Positions 34,093 to 43,797 of a stretch of 64,000 nucleotides of DNA are shown here, piece by piece. Source of the stretch: Pseudomonas sp. S06B 330 (lineage in GTDB: Bacteria; Pseudomonadota; Gammaproteobacteria; Pseudomonadales; Pseudomonadaceae). Location: NCBI RefSeq assembly GCF_002845275.2, contig NZ_CP088149.1, forward strand, positions 5,018,501 to 5,082,500. The letters run 5' to 3'. Positions within the stretch are counted from its first letter, which is position 1. The number at the start of each line of letters is the position of its first letter. A program made the position numbers and the translations under genes. Below the pieces are notes generated by a model that saw only the letters and a program-made list of their open reading frames with translations, was not told the origin of the DNA and searched no databases.

Positions 34093-34812
34093 TCAGCAGT
34101 TTTCGAAGTGAGTCTTGCGCTGCCCGCGCAGGACGATGTCGAAGCGATAGGCCAGGCAATCCATAGGATTGGCGTTGCTCATGTCCAGGCGGGCGATCAG
34201 GCTCTGCACGGCATCTGGGTTGGCAATCGACTTGACGATCGGGCACATCGGGATCAACGGGTCGCCTTCGAAGTACAGCTGGGTGATCAGCCGGGTAGCA
34301 ATCGACGGACCACTGATCGACACATGGATGTGCGCCGGGCGCCAATCGTTGGGGCCGTTACGCCATGGGTAAGGACCAGGCTTGATGGTACGGAAGCTGT
34401 AATAGCCCTCGCTGTCGGTCAATGCACGGCCCACACCACCAAAGTTCGGGTCCAGCGGTGCCAGGTAGCGGTCATTCTTATGACGGTAACGGCCACCAGC
34501 GTTGGCCTGCCAGATTTCCACCAAGGTATGTGGGATGGGCTTGCCGTACTGATCACAGACGCGCCCGGCGAGGACGATGCGTTCACCGATCGGCAGCCCA
34601 CCGTTGTTGAAGTTGAGCAGTAGGTCGTGGTCATGCTGGCCGAACTTCAAGTGCGAGAAGTCGGGACCGGTGCTTTCGCTGATCGACTGGGGAATGCTCA
34701 CCAGCGCCTGACTCGGCGAACGGGCGATAGAGGTTTTGTAATCCGGGGTGAAGGCTTTCGGATGCCAGTTGCGATCACGGATAGCGAAGCGACTGTTGTC
34801 TTGCGCAGACAT
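34093..34812 (-). CDS. pcaH: Protocatechuate 3,4-dioxygenase beta subunit (iron-binding)
   Basis: 239 aa. All four non-haem Fe(III) ligands are present: Y109 (GGRY), Y148 (KPGPY), H161 and H163 (PAHIH), equal to Tyr108, Tyr147, His160 and His162 when the initiator Met is removed, as in the P. putida crystal structures. Start ATG 34812 ([16 protein letters not shown]) with AGGAGAAC upstream. First gene of the pcaHG operon, transcribed away from the zinc protease gene; a PcaQ-type dyad lies about 105 bases upstream. Confidence 0.98.
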   Translation of the reverse strand: MSAQDNSRFAIRDRNWHPKAFTPDYKTSIARSPSQALVSIPQSISESTGPDFSHLKFGQHDHDLLLNFNNGGLPIGERIVLAGRVCDQYGKPIPHTLVEIWQANAGGRYRHKNDRYLAPLDPNFGGVGRALTDSEGYYSFRTIKPGPYPWRNGPNDWRPAHIHVSISGPSIATRLITQLYFEGDPLIPMCPIVKSIANPDAVQSLIARLDMSNANPMDCLAYRFDIVLRGQRKTHFENC

Positions 34813-34916
34813 GCCGTTCTCCTGTCTTGGAATTATTGGAGCGCCTGGGCGTGGCAGGCGAGCTTGCAGTTTCCGGCATGAAGGCACAGAAGAACATTGA
34901 AAAGTACCTGCCTATA

Positions 34917-34934
34917 CATAACCAAATGGTTATG
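34917..34934. promoter_or_regulatory. PcaQ-type operator upstream of pcaHG
   Basis: CATAACC-AAAT-GGTTATG is a dyad with perfect 7-bp arms. It matches the ATAACC-N4-GGTTAA element that I recall for the LysR regulator PcaQ in rhizobia at 11 of 12 defined bases. It lies 105 bases upstream of the pcaH ATG. Confidence 0.6.
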
Positions 34935-35012
34935 AAAGGAGCAGGAATCTGACAGAGCGACGTCCGGTGAACTAATCTTTGAGCTCGTGTTTCCAAGCTC
35001 GGGAGAGCACTC

Positions 35013-35897
35013 ATGCAATGGCGAAAAGGCAGGCGTAGCGACAATGTGGTCGATGCCCGTGGCGAGGGTGGTGGCGGCATGCGCTTCGGCGGTGGCAAGG
35101 GCCTGAGCATAGGTGCGATCCTGTTGATCGTCGGCATTGGCTGGATCACCGGCCAGGACCCATTGCAGATCCTTGGCCAACTGACTGGGCAGATGGATCA
35201 GCAACAGACGGCGCCGGTCACCACCGGCACCGGCAAGGCCCCCCCGGCCAATGATGAGCAGGCCGAGTTCGTTGCCTCGATCCTCGGTGACACCGAAGAC
35301 ACCTGGAAGGCTATCTTTGCCCAGGCCGGCCGCCAGTACAAAGACCCCAACCTGATCCTGTTCAGTGGCCAGATCAACTCGGCCTGCGGCTTCGCCTCCT
35401 CGGCCGTCGGCCCGTTCTATTGCCCGGCCGACCAAAAAGTCTACCTGGACATGAGTTTCTTCCGCGAAATGGAACAACGCTTTTCCGCCGCCGGCGACTT
35501 CGCCCAGGCCTATGTGATTGCCCACGAAGTCGGCCACCATGTGCAGACCCTGCTTGGCGTCTCTGCCAAAGTCCAGGCAGCGCGTCAGCGCGGTGAACGC
35601 ATGGAAGGTGACAACGGCTTATTGGTGCGCCAGGAACTACAGGCCGACTGCCTGGCTGGAGTCTGGGCCTATCAGGCGCAAAAGCGCCTGAACTGGCTGG
35701 AGCCTGGCGATATCGACGAAGCGCTGAACGCCGCCAATGCCATCGGTGACGACCGCCTGCAGCAGCAGGGTCAAGGTAGAGTGGTCCCGGACTCCTTTAC
35801 CCACGGCACCTCGCAACAGCGCCAGCGCTGGTTCAAGACCGGTTTTGCCAAGGGCGATATCAACCAGTGCGACACCTTCGGCACACGCTCGCTCTGA
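35013..35897 (+). CDS. Neutral zinc metallopeptidase, YpfJ family
   Basis: 294 aa. A basic, glycine-rich N-terminus precedes one membrane span (LSIGAILLIVGIGWI, about residues 30-44), then a linker and a zincin domain with VIAHEVGHHVQ (HExxH near residue 171) and the downstream RQELQADC block that supplies the third ligand. Probably anchored with the protease domain in the periplasm. ATG 35013 has GGGAGAG before it. The physiological substrate is unknown. Confidence 0.92.
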   Translation: MQWRKGRRSDNVVDARGEGGGGMRFGGGKGLSIGAILLIVGIGWITGQDPLQILGQLTGQMDQQQTAPVTTGTGKAPPANDEQAEFVASILGDTEDTWKAIFAQAGRQYKDPNLILFSGQINSACGFASSAVGPFYCPADQKVYLDMSFFREMEQRFSAAGDFAQAYVIAHEVGHHVQTLLGVSAKVQAARQRGERMEGDNGLLVRQELQADCLAGVWAYQAQKRLNWLEPGDIDEALNAANAIGDDRLQQQGQGRVVPDSFTHGTSQQRQRWFKTGFAKGDINQCDTFGTRSL

Positions 35898-36107
35898 GCC
35901 GCCAACCAGGCTGATCCGTGGCCAGCAGCCCCCTCTGGCTGGCTGCGGAAAAGCCCTGTTACCGACCGCTGATCAATTTTGCTGAAAAAGCGTTTCAGCT
36001 CCAGCGCAAACCGCCGATAAACCCTGCTCAGAACATCGGCTGGCCATCAACAAAAACAACCTTCCAGCGATACGGATCATGAAGAACAACGTTCCTAGAG
36101 GGATTGC

Positions 36108-38027
36108 ATGAATAGCTGGTTCGCCAACATCAGCATCAACCTGAAACTCGGCCTGGGCTTCGGCCTGGTGCTGCTGCTCACCAGCCTACTGGCCCTGACC
36201 GGCTGGAACAGCATGGGTGGGTTGATCAACCGCAGTAACTGGATGAGCGACATTACCCAGCTCAACAGTGACCTGACCAACCTGCGCATCACCCGCCTGC
36301 AGTACATGCTGACCGGCGGTGACGATGCCACCGCGGGCAATGTACAGGTCAAACTCAATGCCTTCAGCGAACAACAGCAAAAGTTGCTTAAGAGCTTCAA
36401 GAGCCCAGAGAACGTCAAGTTGCTCCAGGACCTGGGCCAGACCATCAGCGAGTATCAAGTTTCAATCAACAAGATGCGCGCCGGCTACAAGACCAGCCTG
36501 GCCGCCCGGGATTCGATGAACCTGGCAGCCTCGCGTGCGATCGAATTGATCGACGCGATAAACGCCGACATTCTTGCCTTGCCCGAAGGTGATGCCAGCC
36601 GTCTGGAGCAGTTCCGCACCGTTACCCAAGCCAAGGAGCAGTTGTTCCAGGTACGTCTGGCTGTACGCAGCTACATTGCTGACATCAGCAGCGAAACCGA
36701 ACAGTTGGCTCTGCGCCAGCTGGATGGTGCACTGGCTGAAATTGCCAGCCTAAACCGTCAGATGCCGAGCGAAGCGACACGCATCAAGCAATTTGAAAGC
36801 GCCGTGCTGGCGTATCGCGACGCCGTGCGCCAGTTCCGTGATGCCACCGCGGCTATCGCCGTGGCCCGCGAAGAGATGACCGTACAAGGCGCCACCATCG
36901 TCAAGACCAGCGACGCGCTGTACATGATCCAGCTCGAACGCCGCGACAGCGAAAGCGCCCAGGCCCGCACCCTGCAGCTCACCGCAACACTGCTGGCCTT
37001 GCTGGTCGGTGTACTGGCGGCCGTGATCATCACCCGCCAGATCACCCGTCCACTGCGCGAAACCCTGAGCGTCGTGGAAAAGATCGCCGCTGGCGACCTG
37101 ACCCACAACCTGCGCGTGACTCGCCGCGACGAACTCGGCGTACTGCAACTGGGCATCCAGCGCATGGGTAGCACCCTGCGCGAACTGATCAGCGGCATTC
37201 GCGATGGCGTCACCCAGATCGCCAGTGCCGCCGAAGAACTGTCAGCAGTGACCGAGGAAACCAGCGCCGGGGTCAACAGCCAGAAAGTCGAGACCGACCA
37301 GGTCGCCACCGCCATGCACGAAATGGCCGCCACCGTGCAAGAAGTTGCACGCAACGCCGAGCACGCCTCATCGGCCGCCACCGACGCCGATTCGCAAGCA
37401 CGTGCCGGTGACCAAGTGGTTGCCGAAGCGATCAGCCAGATCGAACGCCTGGCCGAGGAAGTCCACCGCTCCACCGAGGCGATGGGCCTGTTGCAGCAGG
37501 AGAGCCAGAAAATCGGCAGCGTCATGGACGTGATCAAATCGGTGGCCGAGCAGACCAACCTGCTGGCCTTGAATGCCGCCATTGAAGCGGCCCGTGCCGG
37601 TGAAGCCGGACGTGGGTTTGCCGTGGTTGCCGATGAAGTTCGCGGCCTGGCCCAGCGTACGCAGAAGTCCACCGAAGAGATCGAAGAGTTGGTCGCCGGC
37701 CTGCAAAGTGGTACCCAGCAGGTGGCCAATGTGATGCTCGGTAGCCGCAACCTGACCGACAGCAGCGTCGAACTGACGCGCAAGGCGGGCGCCTCGCTGG
37801 AAAGCATCACGCGCACGGTGTCGAACATTCAGTCGATGAACCAGCAGATTGCCGCGGCAGCGGAACAGCAGAGCGCGGTGGCCGAACAGATCAGCCGTAG
37901 CATCATCAATGTCCGCGATGTGTCGGAACAGACCGCGGCGGCCAGCGACGAGACGGCCGCTTCCAGTGTTGAGCTGGCGCGGTTGGGTAACCAGTTGCAG
38001 ACCATGGTCAGCCACTTCCGCGTGTGA
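36108..38027 (+). CDS. mcpS: Methyl-accepting chemotaxis protein McpS-like (HBM domain, TCA intermediates)
   Basis: 639 aa. TM1 (about 14-33), a periplasmic helical bimodular ligand domain of about 250 residues, TM2 (about 285-305), HAMP, then a long signalling domain with the conserved hairpin ([20 protein letters not shown]). R60 and R63 in the first periplasmic helix fall where I recall the malate-site arginines of P. putida McpS, and the location between a zinc protease and ggt matches that gene (PP_4658 as I recall). It would direct movement toward malate, succinate, fumarate and similar acids. Confidence 0.88.
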   Translation: MNSWFANISINLKLGLGFGLVLLLTSLLALTGWNSMGGLINRSNWMSDITQLNSDLTNLRITRLQYMLTGGDDATAGNVQVKLNAFSEQQQKLLKSFKSPENVKLLQDLGQTISEYQVSINKMRAGYKTSLAARDSMNLAASRAIELIDAINADILALPEGDASRLEQFRTVTQAKEQLFQVRLAVRSYIADISSETEQLALRQLDGALAEIASLNRQMPSEATRIKQFESAVLAYRDAVRQFRDATAAIAVAREEMTVQGATIVKTSDALYMIQLERRDSESAQARTLQLTATLLALLVGVLAAVIITRQITRPLRETLSVVEKIAAGDLTHNLRVTRRDELGVLQLGIQRMGSTLRELISGIRDGVTQIASAAEELSAVTEETSAGVNSQKVETDQVATAMHEMAATVQEVARNAEHASSAATDADSQARAGDQVVAEAISQIERLAEEVHRSTEAMGLLQQESQKIGSVMDVIKSVAEQTNLLALNAAIEAARAGEAGRGFAVVADEVRGLAQRTQKSTEEIEELVAGLQSGTQQVANVMLGSRNLTDSSVELTRKAGASLESITRTVSNIQSMNQQIAAAAEQQSAVAEQISRSIINVRDVSEQTAAASDETAASSVELARLGNQLQTMVSHFRV

Positions 38028-38055
38028 TGCACTGAAAGCCTGGGCTGCTTTGCAG

Positions 38056-38132
38056 CCATCGCCGGCAAGACCGGCTCCCACAGGTTTCAGCACTTGAGCT
38101 GATCCCTTGTGGGAGCCGGTCTTGCCGGCGAT
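38056..38132. repeat. REP pair between mcpS and ggt
   Basis: CATCGCCGGCAAGACCGGCT followed by CCCACAGG on the left is mirrored by TTGTGGGAGCCGGTCTTGCC on the right, 22 bases apart, between convergent genes. Confidence 0.88.
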
Positions 38133-38142
38133 AAGCTCACAC

Positions 38143-39810
38143 TTACTTAACGACCTGCCCTACCCCACGCCCACGTGGATCGGAAGCCGTTTCCAGCGCC
38201 GTGCCCTTCACGCGGATCGCCTGGATATCGCCCATCTCCCAACCCTGATCTTCCAGGGTGTAGCCCATCTTCTTCAGTTCCTCGGCAACCTTGCCTTCGA
38301 GCGGTGCATAAGCATCGAAATAGATGGTGTCCTTAGGTAGCAACTGGTGATGAACCCGCTGCGCCGCCACGGCTTTTTCCAGTGGCAGGTTGTAGTCGTA
38401 CAGGTTGTTCAGCACCTGGAAGATCGAGGTGAAGATCCGCGAACCGCCTGGAGTACCCAGTACCAGGGTGACCTGACCATCACGGGTAACCAGGGTCGGG
38501 GCCATGGACGAGAGCATGCGTTTGCCTGGCTCAATGGCGTTGGCATCGCCACCCACCACACCGAAGGCGTTGGCCACACCCGGCTTGGAACTGAAATCGT
38601 CCATCTCATCGTTGAGCAGGAAACCTGCGCCTTTAACCACAACGCCACTGCCGTAGTCCCAGTTCAGGGTGTAGGTGTTGCTGACCGCGTTACCCTGTTT
38701 GTCGACGATGGAGAAGTGCGTGGTCTGATGTGGTTCAAGGCCCGGGCGGACTTTCTCGGTTTCCGAGATAGCGGTCGGATTGACCTCTTGGGCGCGCTTG
38801 GCCAGGTAATCCTTGGCGATCAGCTTATCCACCGGCACCTTGGAGAACGCAGGGTCCCCTAGGTAGTCGGCACGGTCAGCGAACACGCGCTTTTCGATTT
38901 CCGCCAGCAAGTGGATATAGCGCGCGGAGTTCAGATCAACGCCTTTGAAATCAGCAGCGCGGTTTTCCTTGATGCCCAGCAGTTGCGCCAGTGCCACACC
39001 ACCCGAGCTTGGCAGCGGTGCGGTATAGACCATATTGCCACGCCACTCGATGCCCATCGGCTCGCGCCATACCGCTTTGTAATCCTTGAGGTCGTCTTTG
39101 CTGATCAGGCCCTTGTCAGCCTGCATCTGCGCCACCAGCAGATCGGCTGTCTTGCCCTGGTAGAACTCGCTGACGCCCTTGTCGGCGATGCGCTCCAGGG
39201 TTTGCGCCAGCTCTGGCTGCTTGAACGTCTCGCCGACTTTCATGCTGCCGAAGTAGTCATTGAAGTTGGTACTGTCTTTGAACAGACCCAAGGCATCTTC
39301 GCGGTACTGGTACTGCTTGGCGGCGATTTTGAAACCGTTCTTCGCATAGCCTACCGCCGGGGTGATCAGCTCGGCCCACGGCAGCTTGCCGAACTTCTGA
39401 TGCGCCTCCCACAAGCCCATGACCGTACCCGGCACACCGGCAGCGCGGGCGCCGACCAGGCTCAGGTTTTCGATGATCTCGCCTTTTTCATCCAGGTACA
39501 TATTGCGGCTGGCGGCCTTGGGCGCCGTTTCTCGGTAGTCGAGGAAGTAAGGTTTGCCGTCCATGTACAGGGTCATGAAACCACCACCGCCAATATTACC
39601 GGCTTCGGGGTAGGTCACAGCCAGGGTGAAGGCGGTGGCGACTGCGGCGTCTACTGCGTTACCGCCTTTTTTCATTACATCGGCAGCTACCTGTGCAGCA
39701 TATTGATCGGGCGCAGCCACCGCGCCACCTTCCAGGGTCACAGCGTAAGCCGATGAACTGGCGACTATCGCGGCACTCAGGCCCAGGGCTTGGAACATCA
39801 CAACGCGCAT
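38143..39810 (-). CDS. ggt: Gamma-glutamyltranspeptidase
   Basis: 555 aa, exported precursor that self-cleaves into two subunits and hydrolyses or transfers the gamma-glutamyl group of glutathione in the periplasm. Signal peptide MRVVMFQALGLSAAIVASSSAYA. The catalytic threonine that becomes the small-subunit N-terminus is in HQTTHFSIVDKQGNAVS, and the glycine loop for the substrate carboxylate (LSSMAPTLV) is present. No extended C-terminal tail. Monocistronic, with the LysR gene upstream on the same strand. Confidence 0.95.
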   Translation of the reverse strand: MRVVMFQALGLSAAIVASSSAYAVTLEGGAVAAPDQYAAQVAADVMKKGGNAVDAAVATAFTLAVTYPEAGNIGGGGFMTLYMDGKPYFLDYRETAPKAASRNMYLDEKGEIIENLSLVGARAAGVPGTVMGLWEAHQKFGKLPWAELITPAVGYAKNGFKIAAKQYQYREDALGLFKDSTNFNDYFGSMKVGETFKQPELAQTLERIADKGVSEFYQGKTADLLVAQMQADKGLISKDDLKDYKAVWREPMGIEWRGNMVYTAPLPSSGGVALAQLLGIKENRAADFKGVDLNSARYIHLLAEIEKRVFADRADYLGDPAFSKVPVDKLIAKDYLAKRAQEVNPTAISETEKVRPGLEPHQTTHFSIVDKQGNAVSNTYTLNWDYGSGVVVKGAGFLLNDEMDDFSSKPGVANAFGVVGGDANAIEPGKRMLSSMAPTLVTRDGQVTLVLGTPGGSRIFTSIFQVLNNLYDYNLPLEKAVAAQRVHHQLLPKDTIYFDAYAPLEGKVAEELKKMGYTLEDQGWEMGDIQAIRVKGTALETASDPRGRGVGQVVK

Positions 39811-39927
39811 GAGAGCTTCCTTGGTGTTGTTTTCGTTGAACAGCCATTAAGGCTTATGTCCGAAAACTAATCAAACACCGCAGGAAAATTCGCCGCGTAC
39901 AGGTAAATTCTGTCGCAGCCGGAGACC

Positions 39928-40824
39928 TCAACAAGCGTAGATCGACAGTTTGTTCTGAATGAAATCAAGAAAGCACTGGATGCGTAAAGCCAGTTGAGTG
40001 TTGCGGTAGTACACCGCATTGATCGGCTGGCGATAGCCACTGTTGTACTCGGGCAGAATTACCTGCAGGCGAGCACTACGAATGTCTTCATGGGTCATAA
40101 AATGCGAGAGGCAGACGATGCCCTCACCGGCTAAAGCCAGTTCGCGCAAGGTTTCGCCGCTGGAGGCCGACAGACTCGGGTGAATCAATAGTCGATCACC
40201 CTCGGCATGGCGCAACGGCCAATGATTGAGGGTTTCGGTCTGGGTAAAGCCCAGCAGTGAATGCGTATGCAAGTCTTCGACCCGCTCGGGGATGCCATAG
40301 CGGGCTAGATACTCGGGACTGGCCAAGACGTTCAGCGGGCTGCAACCAAGCGATCGGGCATGCAGACTGGAGTCGGCCAACTCACCGATGCGGATGGCAA
40401 CATCGGTGCTTTGTTCGATCAGGTCAATGATCAGGTCACTGGTGTTGAGCTCCAGCTGAATCTGCGGATACAACGCACGAAATTCAGCGATCCAGGGCAC
40501 GATGGCATGCAGCATGAACGGCAGCGCGGCATTGATACGCAGACGCCCGGACGGTGTCTGGTGGTGCACCGACAAATGTTCTTCGAGCTCGTCCATCTGC
40601 TGCAGGATCGACTTGGCCCGTTCGAAGAAAAAACGGCCTTCTTCTGTCAGGTCCATGCGCCGGGTGGTGCGGTTGATCAGCGTTGTACCGAGCTTGGTTT
40701 CCAGGCGCGACAGAGTCCGACTGATCGCCGACGGCGTCTGCCCACCCTGCTCGGCGGCGGCGGAAATCGAGCCGCACTCGATCACCGAGACGAACACCTG
40801 CAATTCATCGGACCTGGCTTTCAC
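39928..40824 (-). CDS. LysR-family transcriptional regulator
   Basis: 298 aa, winged helix at 1-60 (SDELQVFVSVIECGSISAAAEQGGQTPSAISRTLSRLE) and CrgA-like effector domain. It follows mdaB on the same strand with a 67-base gap, so it may be co-transcribed with and regulate the quinone reductase pair. Effector not known. Confidence 0.9.
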   Translation of the reverse strand: MKARSDELQVFVSVIECGSISAAAEQGGQTPSAISRTLSRLETKLGTTLINRTTRRMDLTEEGRFFFERAKSILQQMDELEEHLSVHHQTPSGRLRINAALPFMLHAIVPWIAEFRALYPQIQLELNTSDLIIDLIEQSTDVAIRIGELADSSLHARSLGCSPLNVLASPEYLARYGIPERVEDLHTHSLLGFTQTETLNHWPLRHAEGDRLLIHPSLSASSGETLRELALAGEGIVCLSHFMTHEDIRSARLQVILPEYNSGYRQPINAVYYRNTQLALRIQCFLDFIQNKLSIYAC

Positions 40825-40891
40825 GGTTGTACCCCGGGGTGATCAACAGCCGTGATAGATATCCGCTTGCGGTGGCCAGCGCAAGGTTTCA

Positions 40892-41482
40892 TCAGGCCTG
40901 GACCTGGAAAACCTCGGCCAGGTGTTGCTCGTAGGCAGCCACGGCAGCCTCGACGTTCGGGCGCTTCATCACGTCCACGGCCAGGTAGGTCGGCAGACCC
41001 GTCATGCCAAGGAACTGGTTGGCCTTGTGGAACGGGAAGTACACCGCATCCACGCCCTTGCCTTCGAAGAAATCGCTCGGATCATCAAAAGCCTGCTGTG
41101 GCGCGTTCCACGTCAGCGAAAGCATATATTGCTTGCCTTGAATCAGACCACCGCTGCCGTACTTTTGCGAGGCATCGGAACGGGTGCGACCGTCGTTGGC
41201 GTAAAGGCTGCCGTGGCCAGCGGTGAAGACTTCATCCAGGTACTGCTTGACGGTCCACGGTGCGCCCATCCACCAACCCGGCATCTGATAGATGACAACA
41301 TCGGCCCAGAGAAACTTTTCTACTTCTTCAGCATTGTCGTAACCACCGTCGATGTAGGTGGTTTTGACGTCGAAACCGGCGCGGTCAAGAAACGCCAGCG
41401 CGGCCTCGTGCAAGGTTTCGTTCAGACGACCATCGGAGTGGGCGAATTTCTTACCACCGTTGAGCAGCAGGATCTTTTTCAT
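40892..41482 (-). CDS. mdaB: NAD(P)H:quinone oxidoreductase MdaB (flavodoxin fold)
   Basis: 196-aa FAD/FMN-dependent two-electron quinone reductase of the MdaB group, protecting against redox-cycling quinones. Characteristic stretches: MKKILLLNGGKKFAHSDGRLN at the start, the WADVVIYQMPGWWMGAPW block, and SLTWNAPQQAF. ATG 41482 is preferred because GAGG lies six bases upstream; the ATG at 41494 would be too close. Divergent from a YgiN-like monooxygenase gene, the usual partner of mdaB in E. coli. Confidence 0.93.
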   Translation of the reverse strand: MKKILLLNGGKKFAHSDGRLNETLHEAALAFLDRAGFDVKTTYIDGGYDNAEEVEKFLWADVVIYQMPGWWMGAPWTVKQYLDEVFTAGHGSLYANDGRTRSDASQKYGSGGLIQGKQYMLSLTWNAPQQAFDDPSDFFEGKGVDAVYFPFHKANQFLGMTGLPTYLAVDVMKRPNVEAAVAAYEQHLAEVFQVQA

Positions 41483-41672
41483 GGTGTGCCTCATCTGGGT
41501 TCGATCCGAGGCCTATCCGCCTGTGACCGAGTGAATTTGATGGCGGCAGAGTAGAGGTCGGGGTCGCGGGGAAAAAGCCACAATGGGGCAAAATACATTT
41601 GACTGAAAAGCACGAATCAAATCCTTATTGTTGCCTTAGAATCGATTCACCACTCCTTTCAGAGACTTCTTT

Positions 41673-41987
41673 ATGAGCGAGCAGTACGGTTTCATCCTCA
41701 AAGCCAAAACCCATCCGGAAAAATCCGCAGCCTTCGAGGCGCTGTTTCGCGCTTATGTCGAGCCAAGCCGCCAGGAGCCGGGCTGCATCGAGTACCACAT
41801 GCTGCGTGACAAGGAAGATCCAAGCCTGTTTGTGTTCTACGAGATCTGGGCCAGCAAGGCCGCGCTGGATGTGCACTCTGCCTTGCCGCACATGCAGCAG
41901 TTCTTCGAAACGCGCATGGACTACCTGGAACGCGACTTCGATATCCAGTTGGTCGAGATGCTTAGCCCCTCTTCGGCTAGCCGTTGA
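41673..41987 (+). CDS. Antibiotic biosynthesis monooxygenase (ABM) domain protein, YgiN-like
   Basis: 104-aa ferredoxin-like alpha/beta barrel, usually a dimer. The hallmark EPSRQEPGCIEYHMLRDKEDPSLFVFYEIW is present. YgiN oxidises quinols to quinones, completing a cycle with MdaB; this gene is divergent from mdaB with a 190-base shared promoter region that contains the palindrome GAATCGATTC (41639-41648). It overlaps the end of the convergent TauE gene by 11 bases. Confidence 0.88.
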   Translation: MSEQYGFILKAKTHPEKSAAFEALFRAYVEPSRQEPGCIEYHMLRDKEDPSLFVFYEIWASKAALDVHSALPHMQQFFETRMDYLERDFDIQLVEMLSPSSASR

Positions 41988-42741
41988 TCAATAGATGCGC
42001 GCCGAGCAGAGCCAGGCCAATAAAGAAGCAACGCTTGAACACTGCGGCACTGATGCGTTGACGCAGCCATTGACCGCAAAACATGCCCAGCAGTGCCGGC
42101 GCCAGCACCAGCAAAGACGCGCCCAGGGCTTGCGCACCCAGCGCGCCTTGGCCCGCCAGGCCGATCGCCAGGGCCAGGGTCGATACCGTGAATGACAGGC
42201 CCAAGGCCTGGACCATTTCGTCGCGATTCAGGCCCAGACTCTGTAGATAAGGCACCGCTGGAATCACGAAGACCCCAGTGCAAGCCGTGACCACCCCGGT
42301 AATCAGCCCACAGACCGGTCCTAGCCAGCGCTCCTGCGCAGCCGCCAGGCTCAAGCCTCGCCCCAACAGACCGTACAGCGCATACACCAGTAGCGCGGCC
42401 CCCAACGCGTGAGCCGCCAGTTCGCCACTGTTGATGCCCAGCCAGACGCTGCCCAAAAGGGTCCCGATAAAAATCATGACCTGCATGGGCCACAACCGTT
42501 TCAGCAAGGCTCGCAAGTGTCCACCGGCCGCCAATTGCCAGAGGTTGGTCAAGGTCGACGGTACAATCAGCAACGCCGCAGCCTGCGCAGGCGACATAGC
42601 CAGACCGAGCAAGCCCATGGCAATGGTCGGCAAGCCCAGGCCGATTACACCCTTGACCGCGCCAGCCAGCATAAACGTAACGATCACCAGCAGCGACAGC
42701 GCCGGTCCAATGTCCTGATAGAAGCCAAGTAATGTAGTCAT
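41977..42741 (-). CDS. TauE/SafE-family membrane permease
   Basis: 254 aa with about eight hydrophobic spans; the opening MLAGAVKGVIGLGLPTIAMGLLGL is typical of the TauE/SafE family, exporters of sulfite or sulfonates and other anions. Start set at ATG 42741 (MTTLLGFYQDIG) with AGGA at a fitting distance; ATG 42756 is possible. It is divergent from a LysR gene with only 77 bases between, so the LysR probably controls it. Confidence 0.88.
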   Translation of the reverse strand: MTTLLGFYQDIGPALSLLVIVTFMLAGAVKGVIGLGLPTIAMGLLGLAMSPAQAAALLIVPSTLTNLWQLAAGGHLRALLKRLWPMQVMIFIGTLLGSVWLGINSGELAAHALGAALLVYALYGLLGRGLSLAAAQERWLGPVCGLITGVVTACTGVFVIPAVPYLQSLGLNRDEMVQALGLSFTVSTLALAIGLAGQGALGAQALGASLLVLAPALLGMFCGQWLRQRISAAVFKRCFFIGLALLGAHLLING

Positions 42742-42818
42742 GGCGCTATCCTGCACCTCGACACTCAGACTGAAAATCTGCCATATACTCAGCCAGACTA
42801 TTGCTCAGGCAGAGGCTG

Positions 42819-43751
42819 ATGCATTTCGATCTGATTGACCTGCGCTTGTTCCAGCACACGCTGGACTGCGGCAACATCACCGCCGGCGCCCAACGCAGCC
42901 ACTTGTCGTTGCCGGCTGCCAGCGCACGCATCCGCGCCATGGAAAGTTCGCTGGGCACGCCCCTGCTCGAACGCAACCGACGAGGTGTCCAGGCCACGCC
43001 CGCAGGGCAGGCGTTGTTGCAGCATGCGCGGCTGATTGCACAGCAGGTCGAACGCCTGCAGTTCGACCTGGCGCAATATGCCCAAGGCCTGCAGGGCCAG
43101 GTACGGTTACTGTGCAACACCGCAGCACTGACCGAATACCTGCCGGAACTGCTCGCCGGTTTTCTCGAACACTACCCGTCCATCAACATCGACATCCACG
43201 AACTGCCAAGCCTGCGTATCGTCCAGGCCATTACCCAAGGCGTGGCGGATATCGGCATCATCTCCAGCGCTGTGACCAGCGAACACCTGCAGACCTTGTC
43301 GTTTCGCGACGATCCACTGATGCTGATCATGCCCCCTACGCATCCCCTGGCCTACCATGCCAACTTGCGTTTTGCCGACACCCTCGGCCATGGCTACGTC
43401 GGCCTGCAAGCCGACAGTGCCTTGGCCCTGCACCTTGAAGAACAGGCGCTGCACCTGGGGCAGCGCCTACAGGTACGCGTGCGCGCCGACGGTTTTGATG
43501 GGGTGATCCGCATGGTCGCCCATGGTGCCGGCCTGGGCATCGTGCCGCTGGCAGCCGTGCAGCGCTGGCAAGGTGTACTGGCGCTGCACAGCCTGGCGCT
43601 GGGCGAGCCTTGGGCCAGGCGCCAGTTGCGCCTGTGCAGTCGTGACTTTTCCAGCCTGCCCGGGCATGCGCGCGCCTTGCTGGAATGTTTGAGTGCTAGC
43701 GCTGTTGCTCCAGCAACTGCAATCCACCGACAATCGCCCCTGCGCACCTAG
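42819..43751 (+). CDS. LysR-family transcriptional regulator
   Basis: 310 aa with HTH at about 1-60 (MHFDLIDLRLFQHTLDCGNITAGAQRSHLSLPAASARIRAME) and a substrate-binding domain. AGAGG precedes ATG 42819. Divergent from the TauE/SafE gene, its likely target; the lipid operon begins 46 bases downstream on the same strand, so read-through into it is possible. Confidence 0.9.
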   Translation: MHFDLIDLRLFQHTLDCGNITAGAQRSHLSLPAASARIRAMESSLGTPLLERNRRGVQATPAGQALLQHARLIAQQVERLQFDLAQYAQGLQGQVRLLCNTAALTEYLPELLAGFLEHYPSINIDIHELPSLRIVQAITQGVADIGIISSAVTSEHLQTLSFRDDPLMLIMPPTHPLAYHANLRFADTLGHGYVGLQADSALALHLEEQALHLGQRLQVRVRADGFDGVIRMVAHGAGLGIVPLAAVQRWQGVLALHSLALGEPWARRQLRLCSRDFSSLPGHARALLECLSASAVAPATAIHRQSPLRT

Positions 43752-43797
43752 CTGTTGCTGCACTGATCGCCAACCGAGTCGTAAAGGGAGTTTCACC

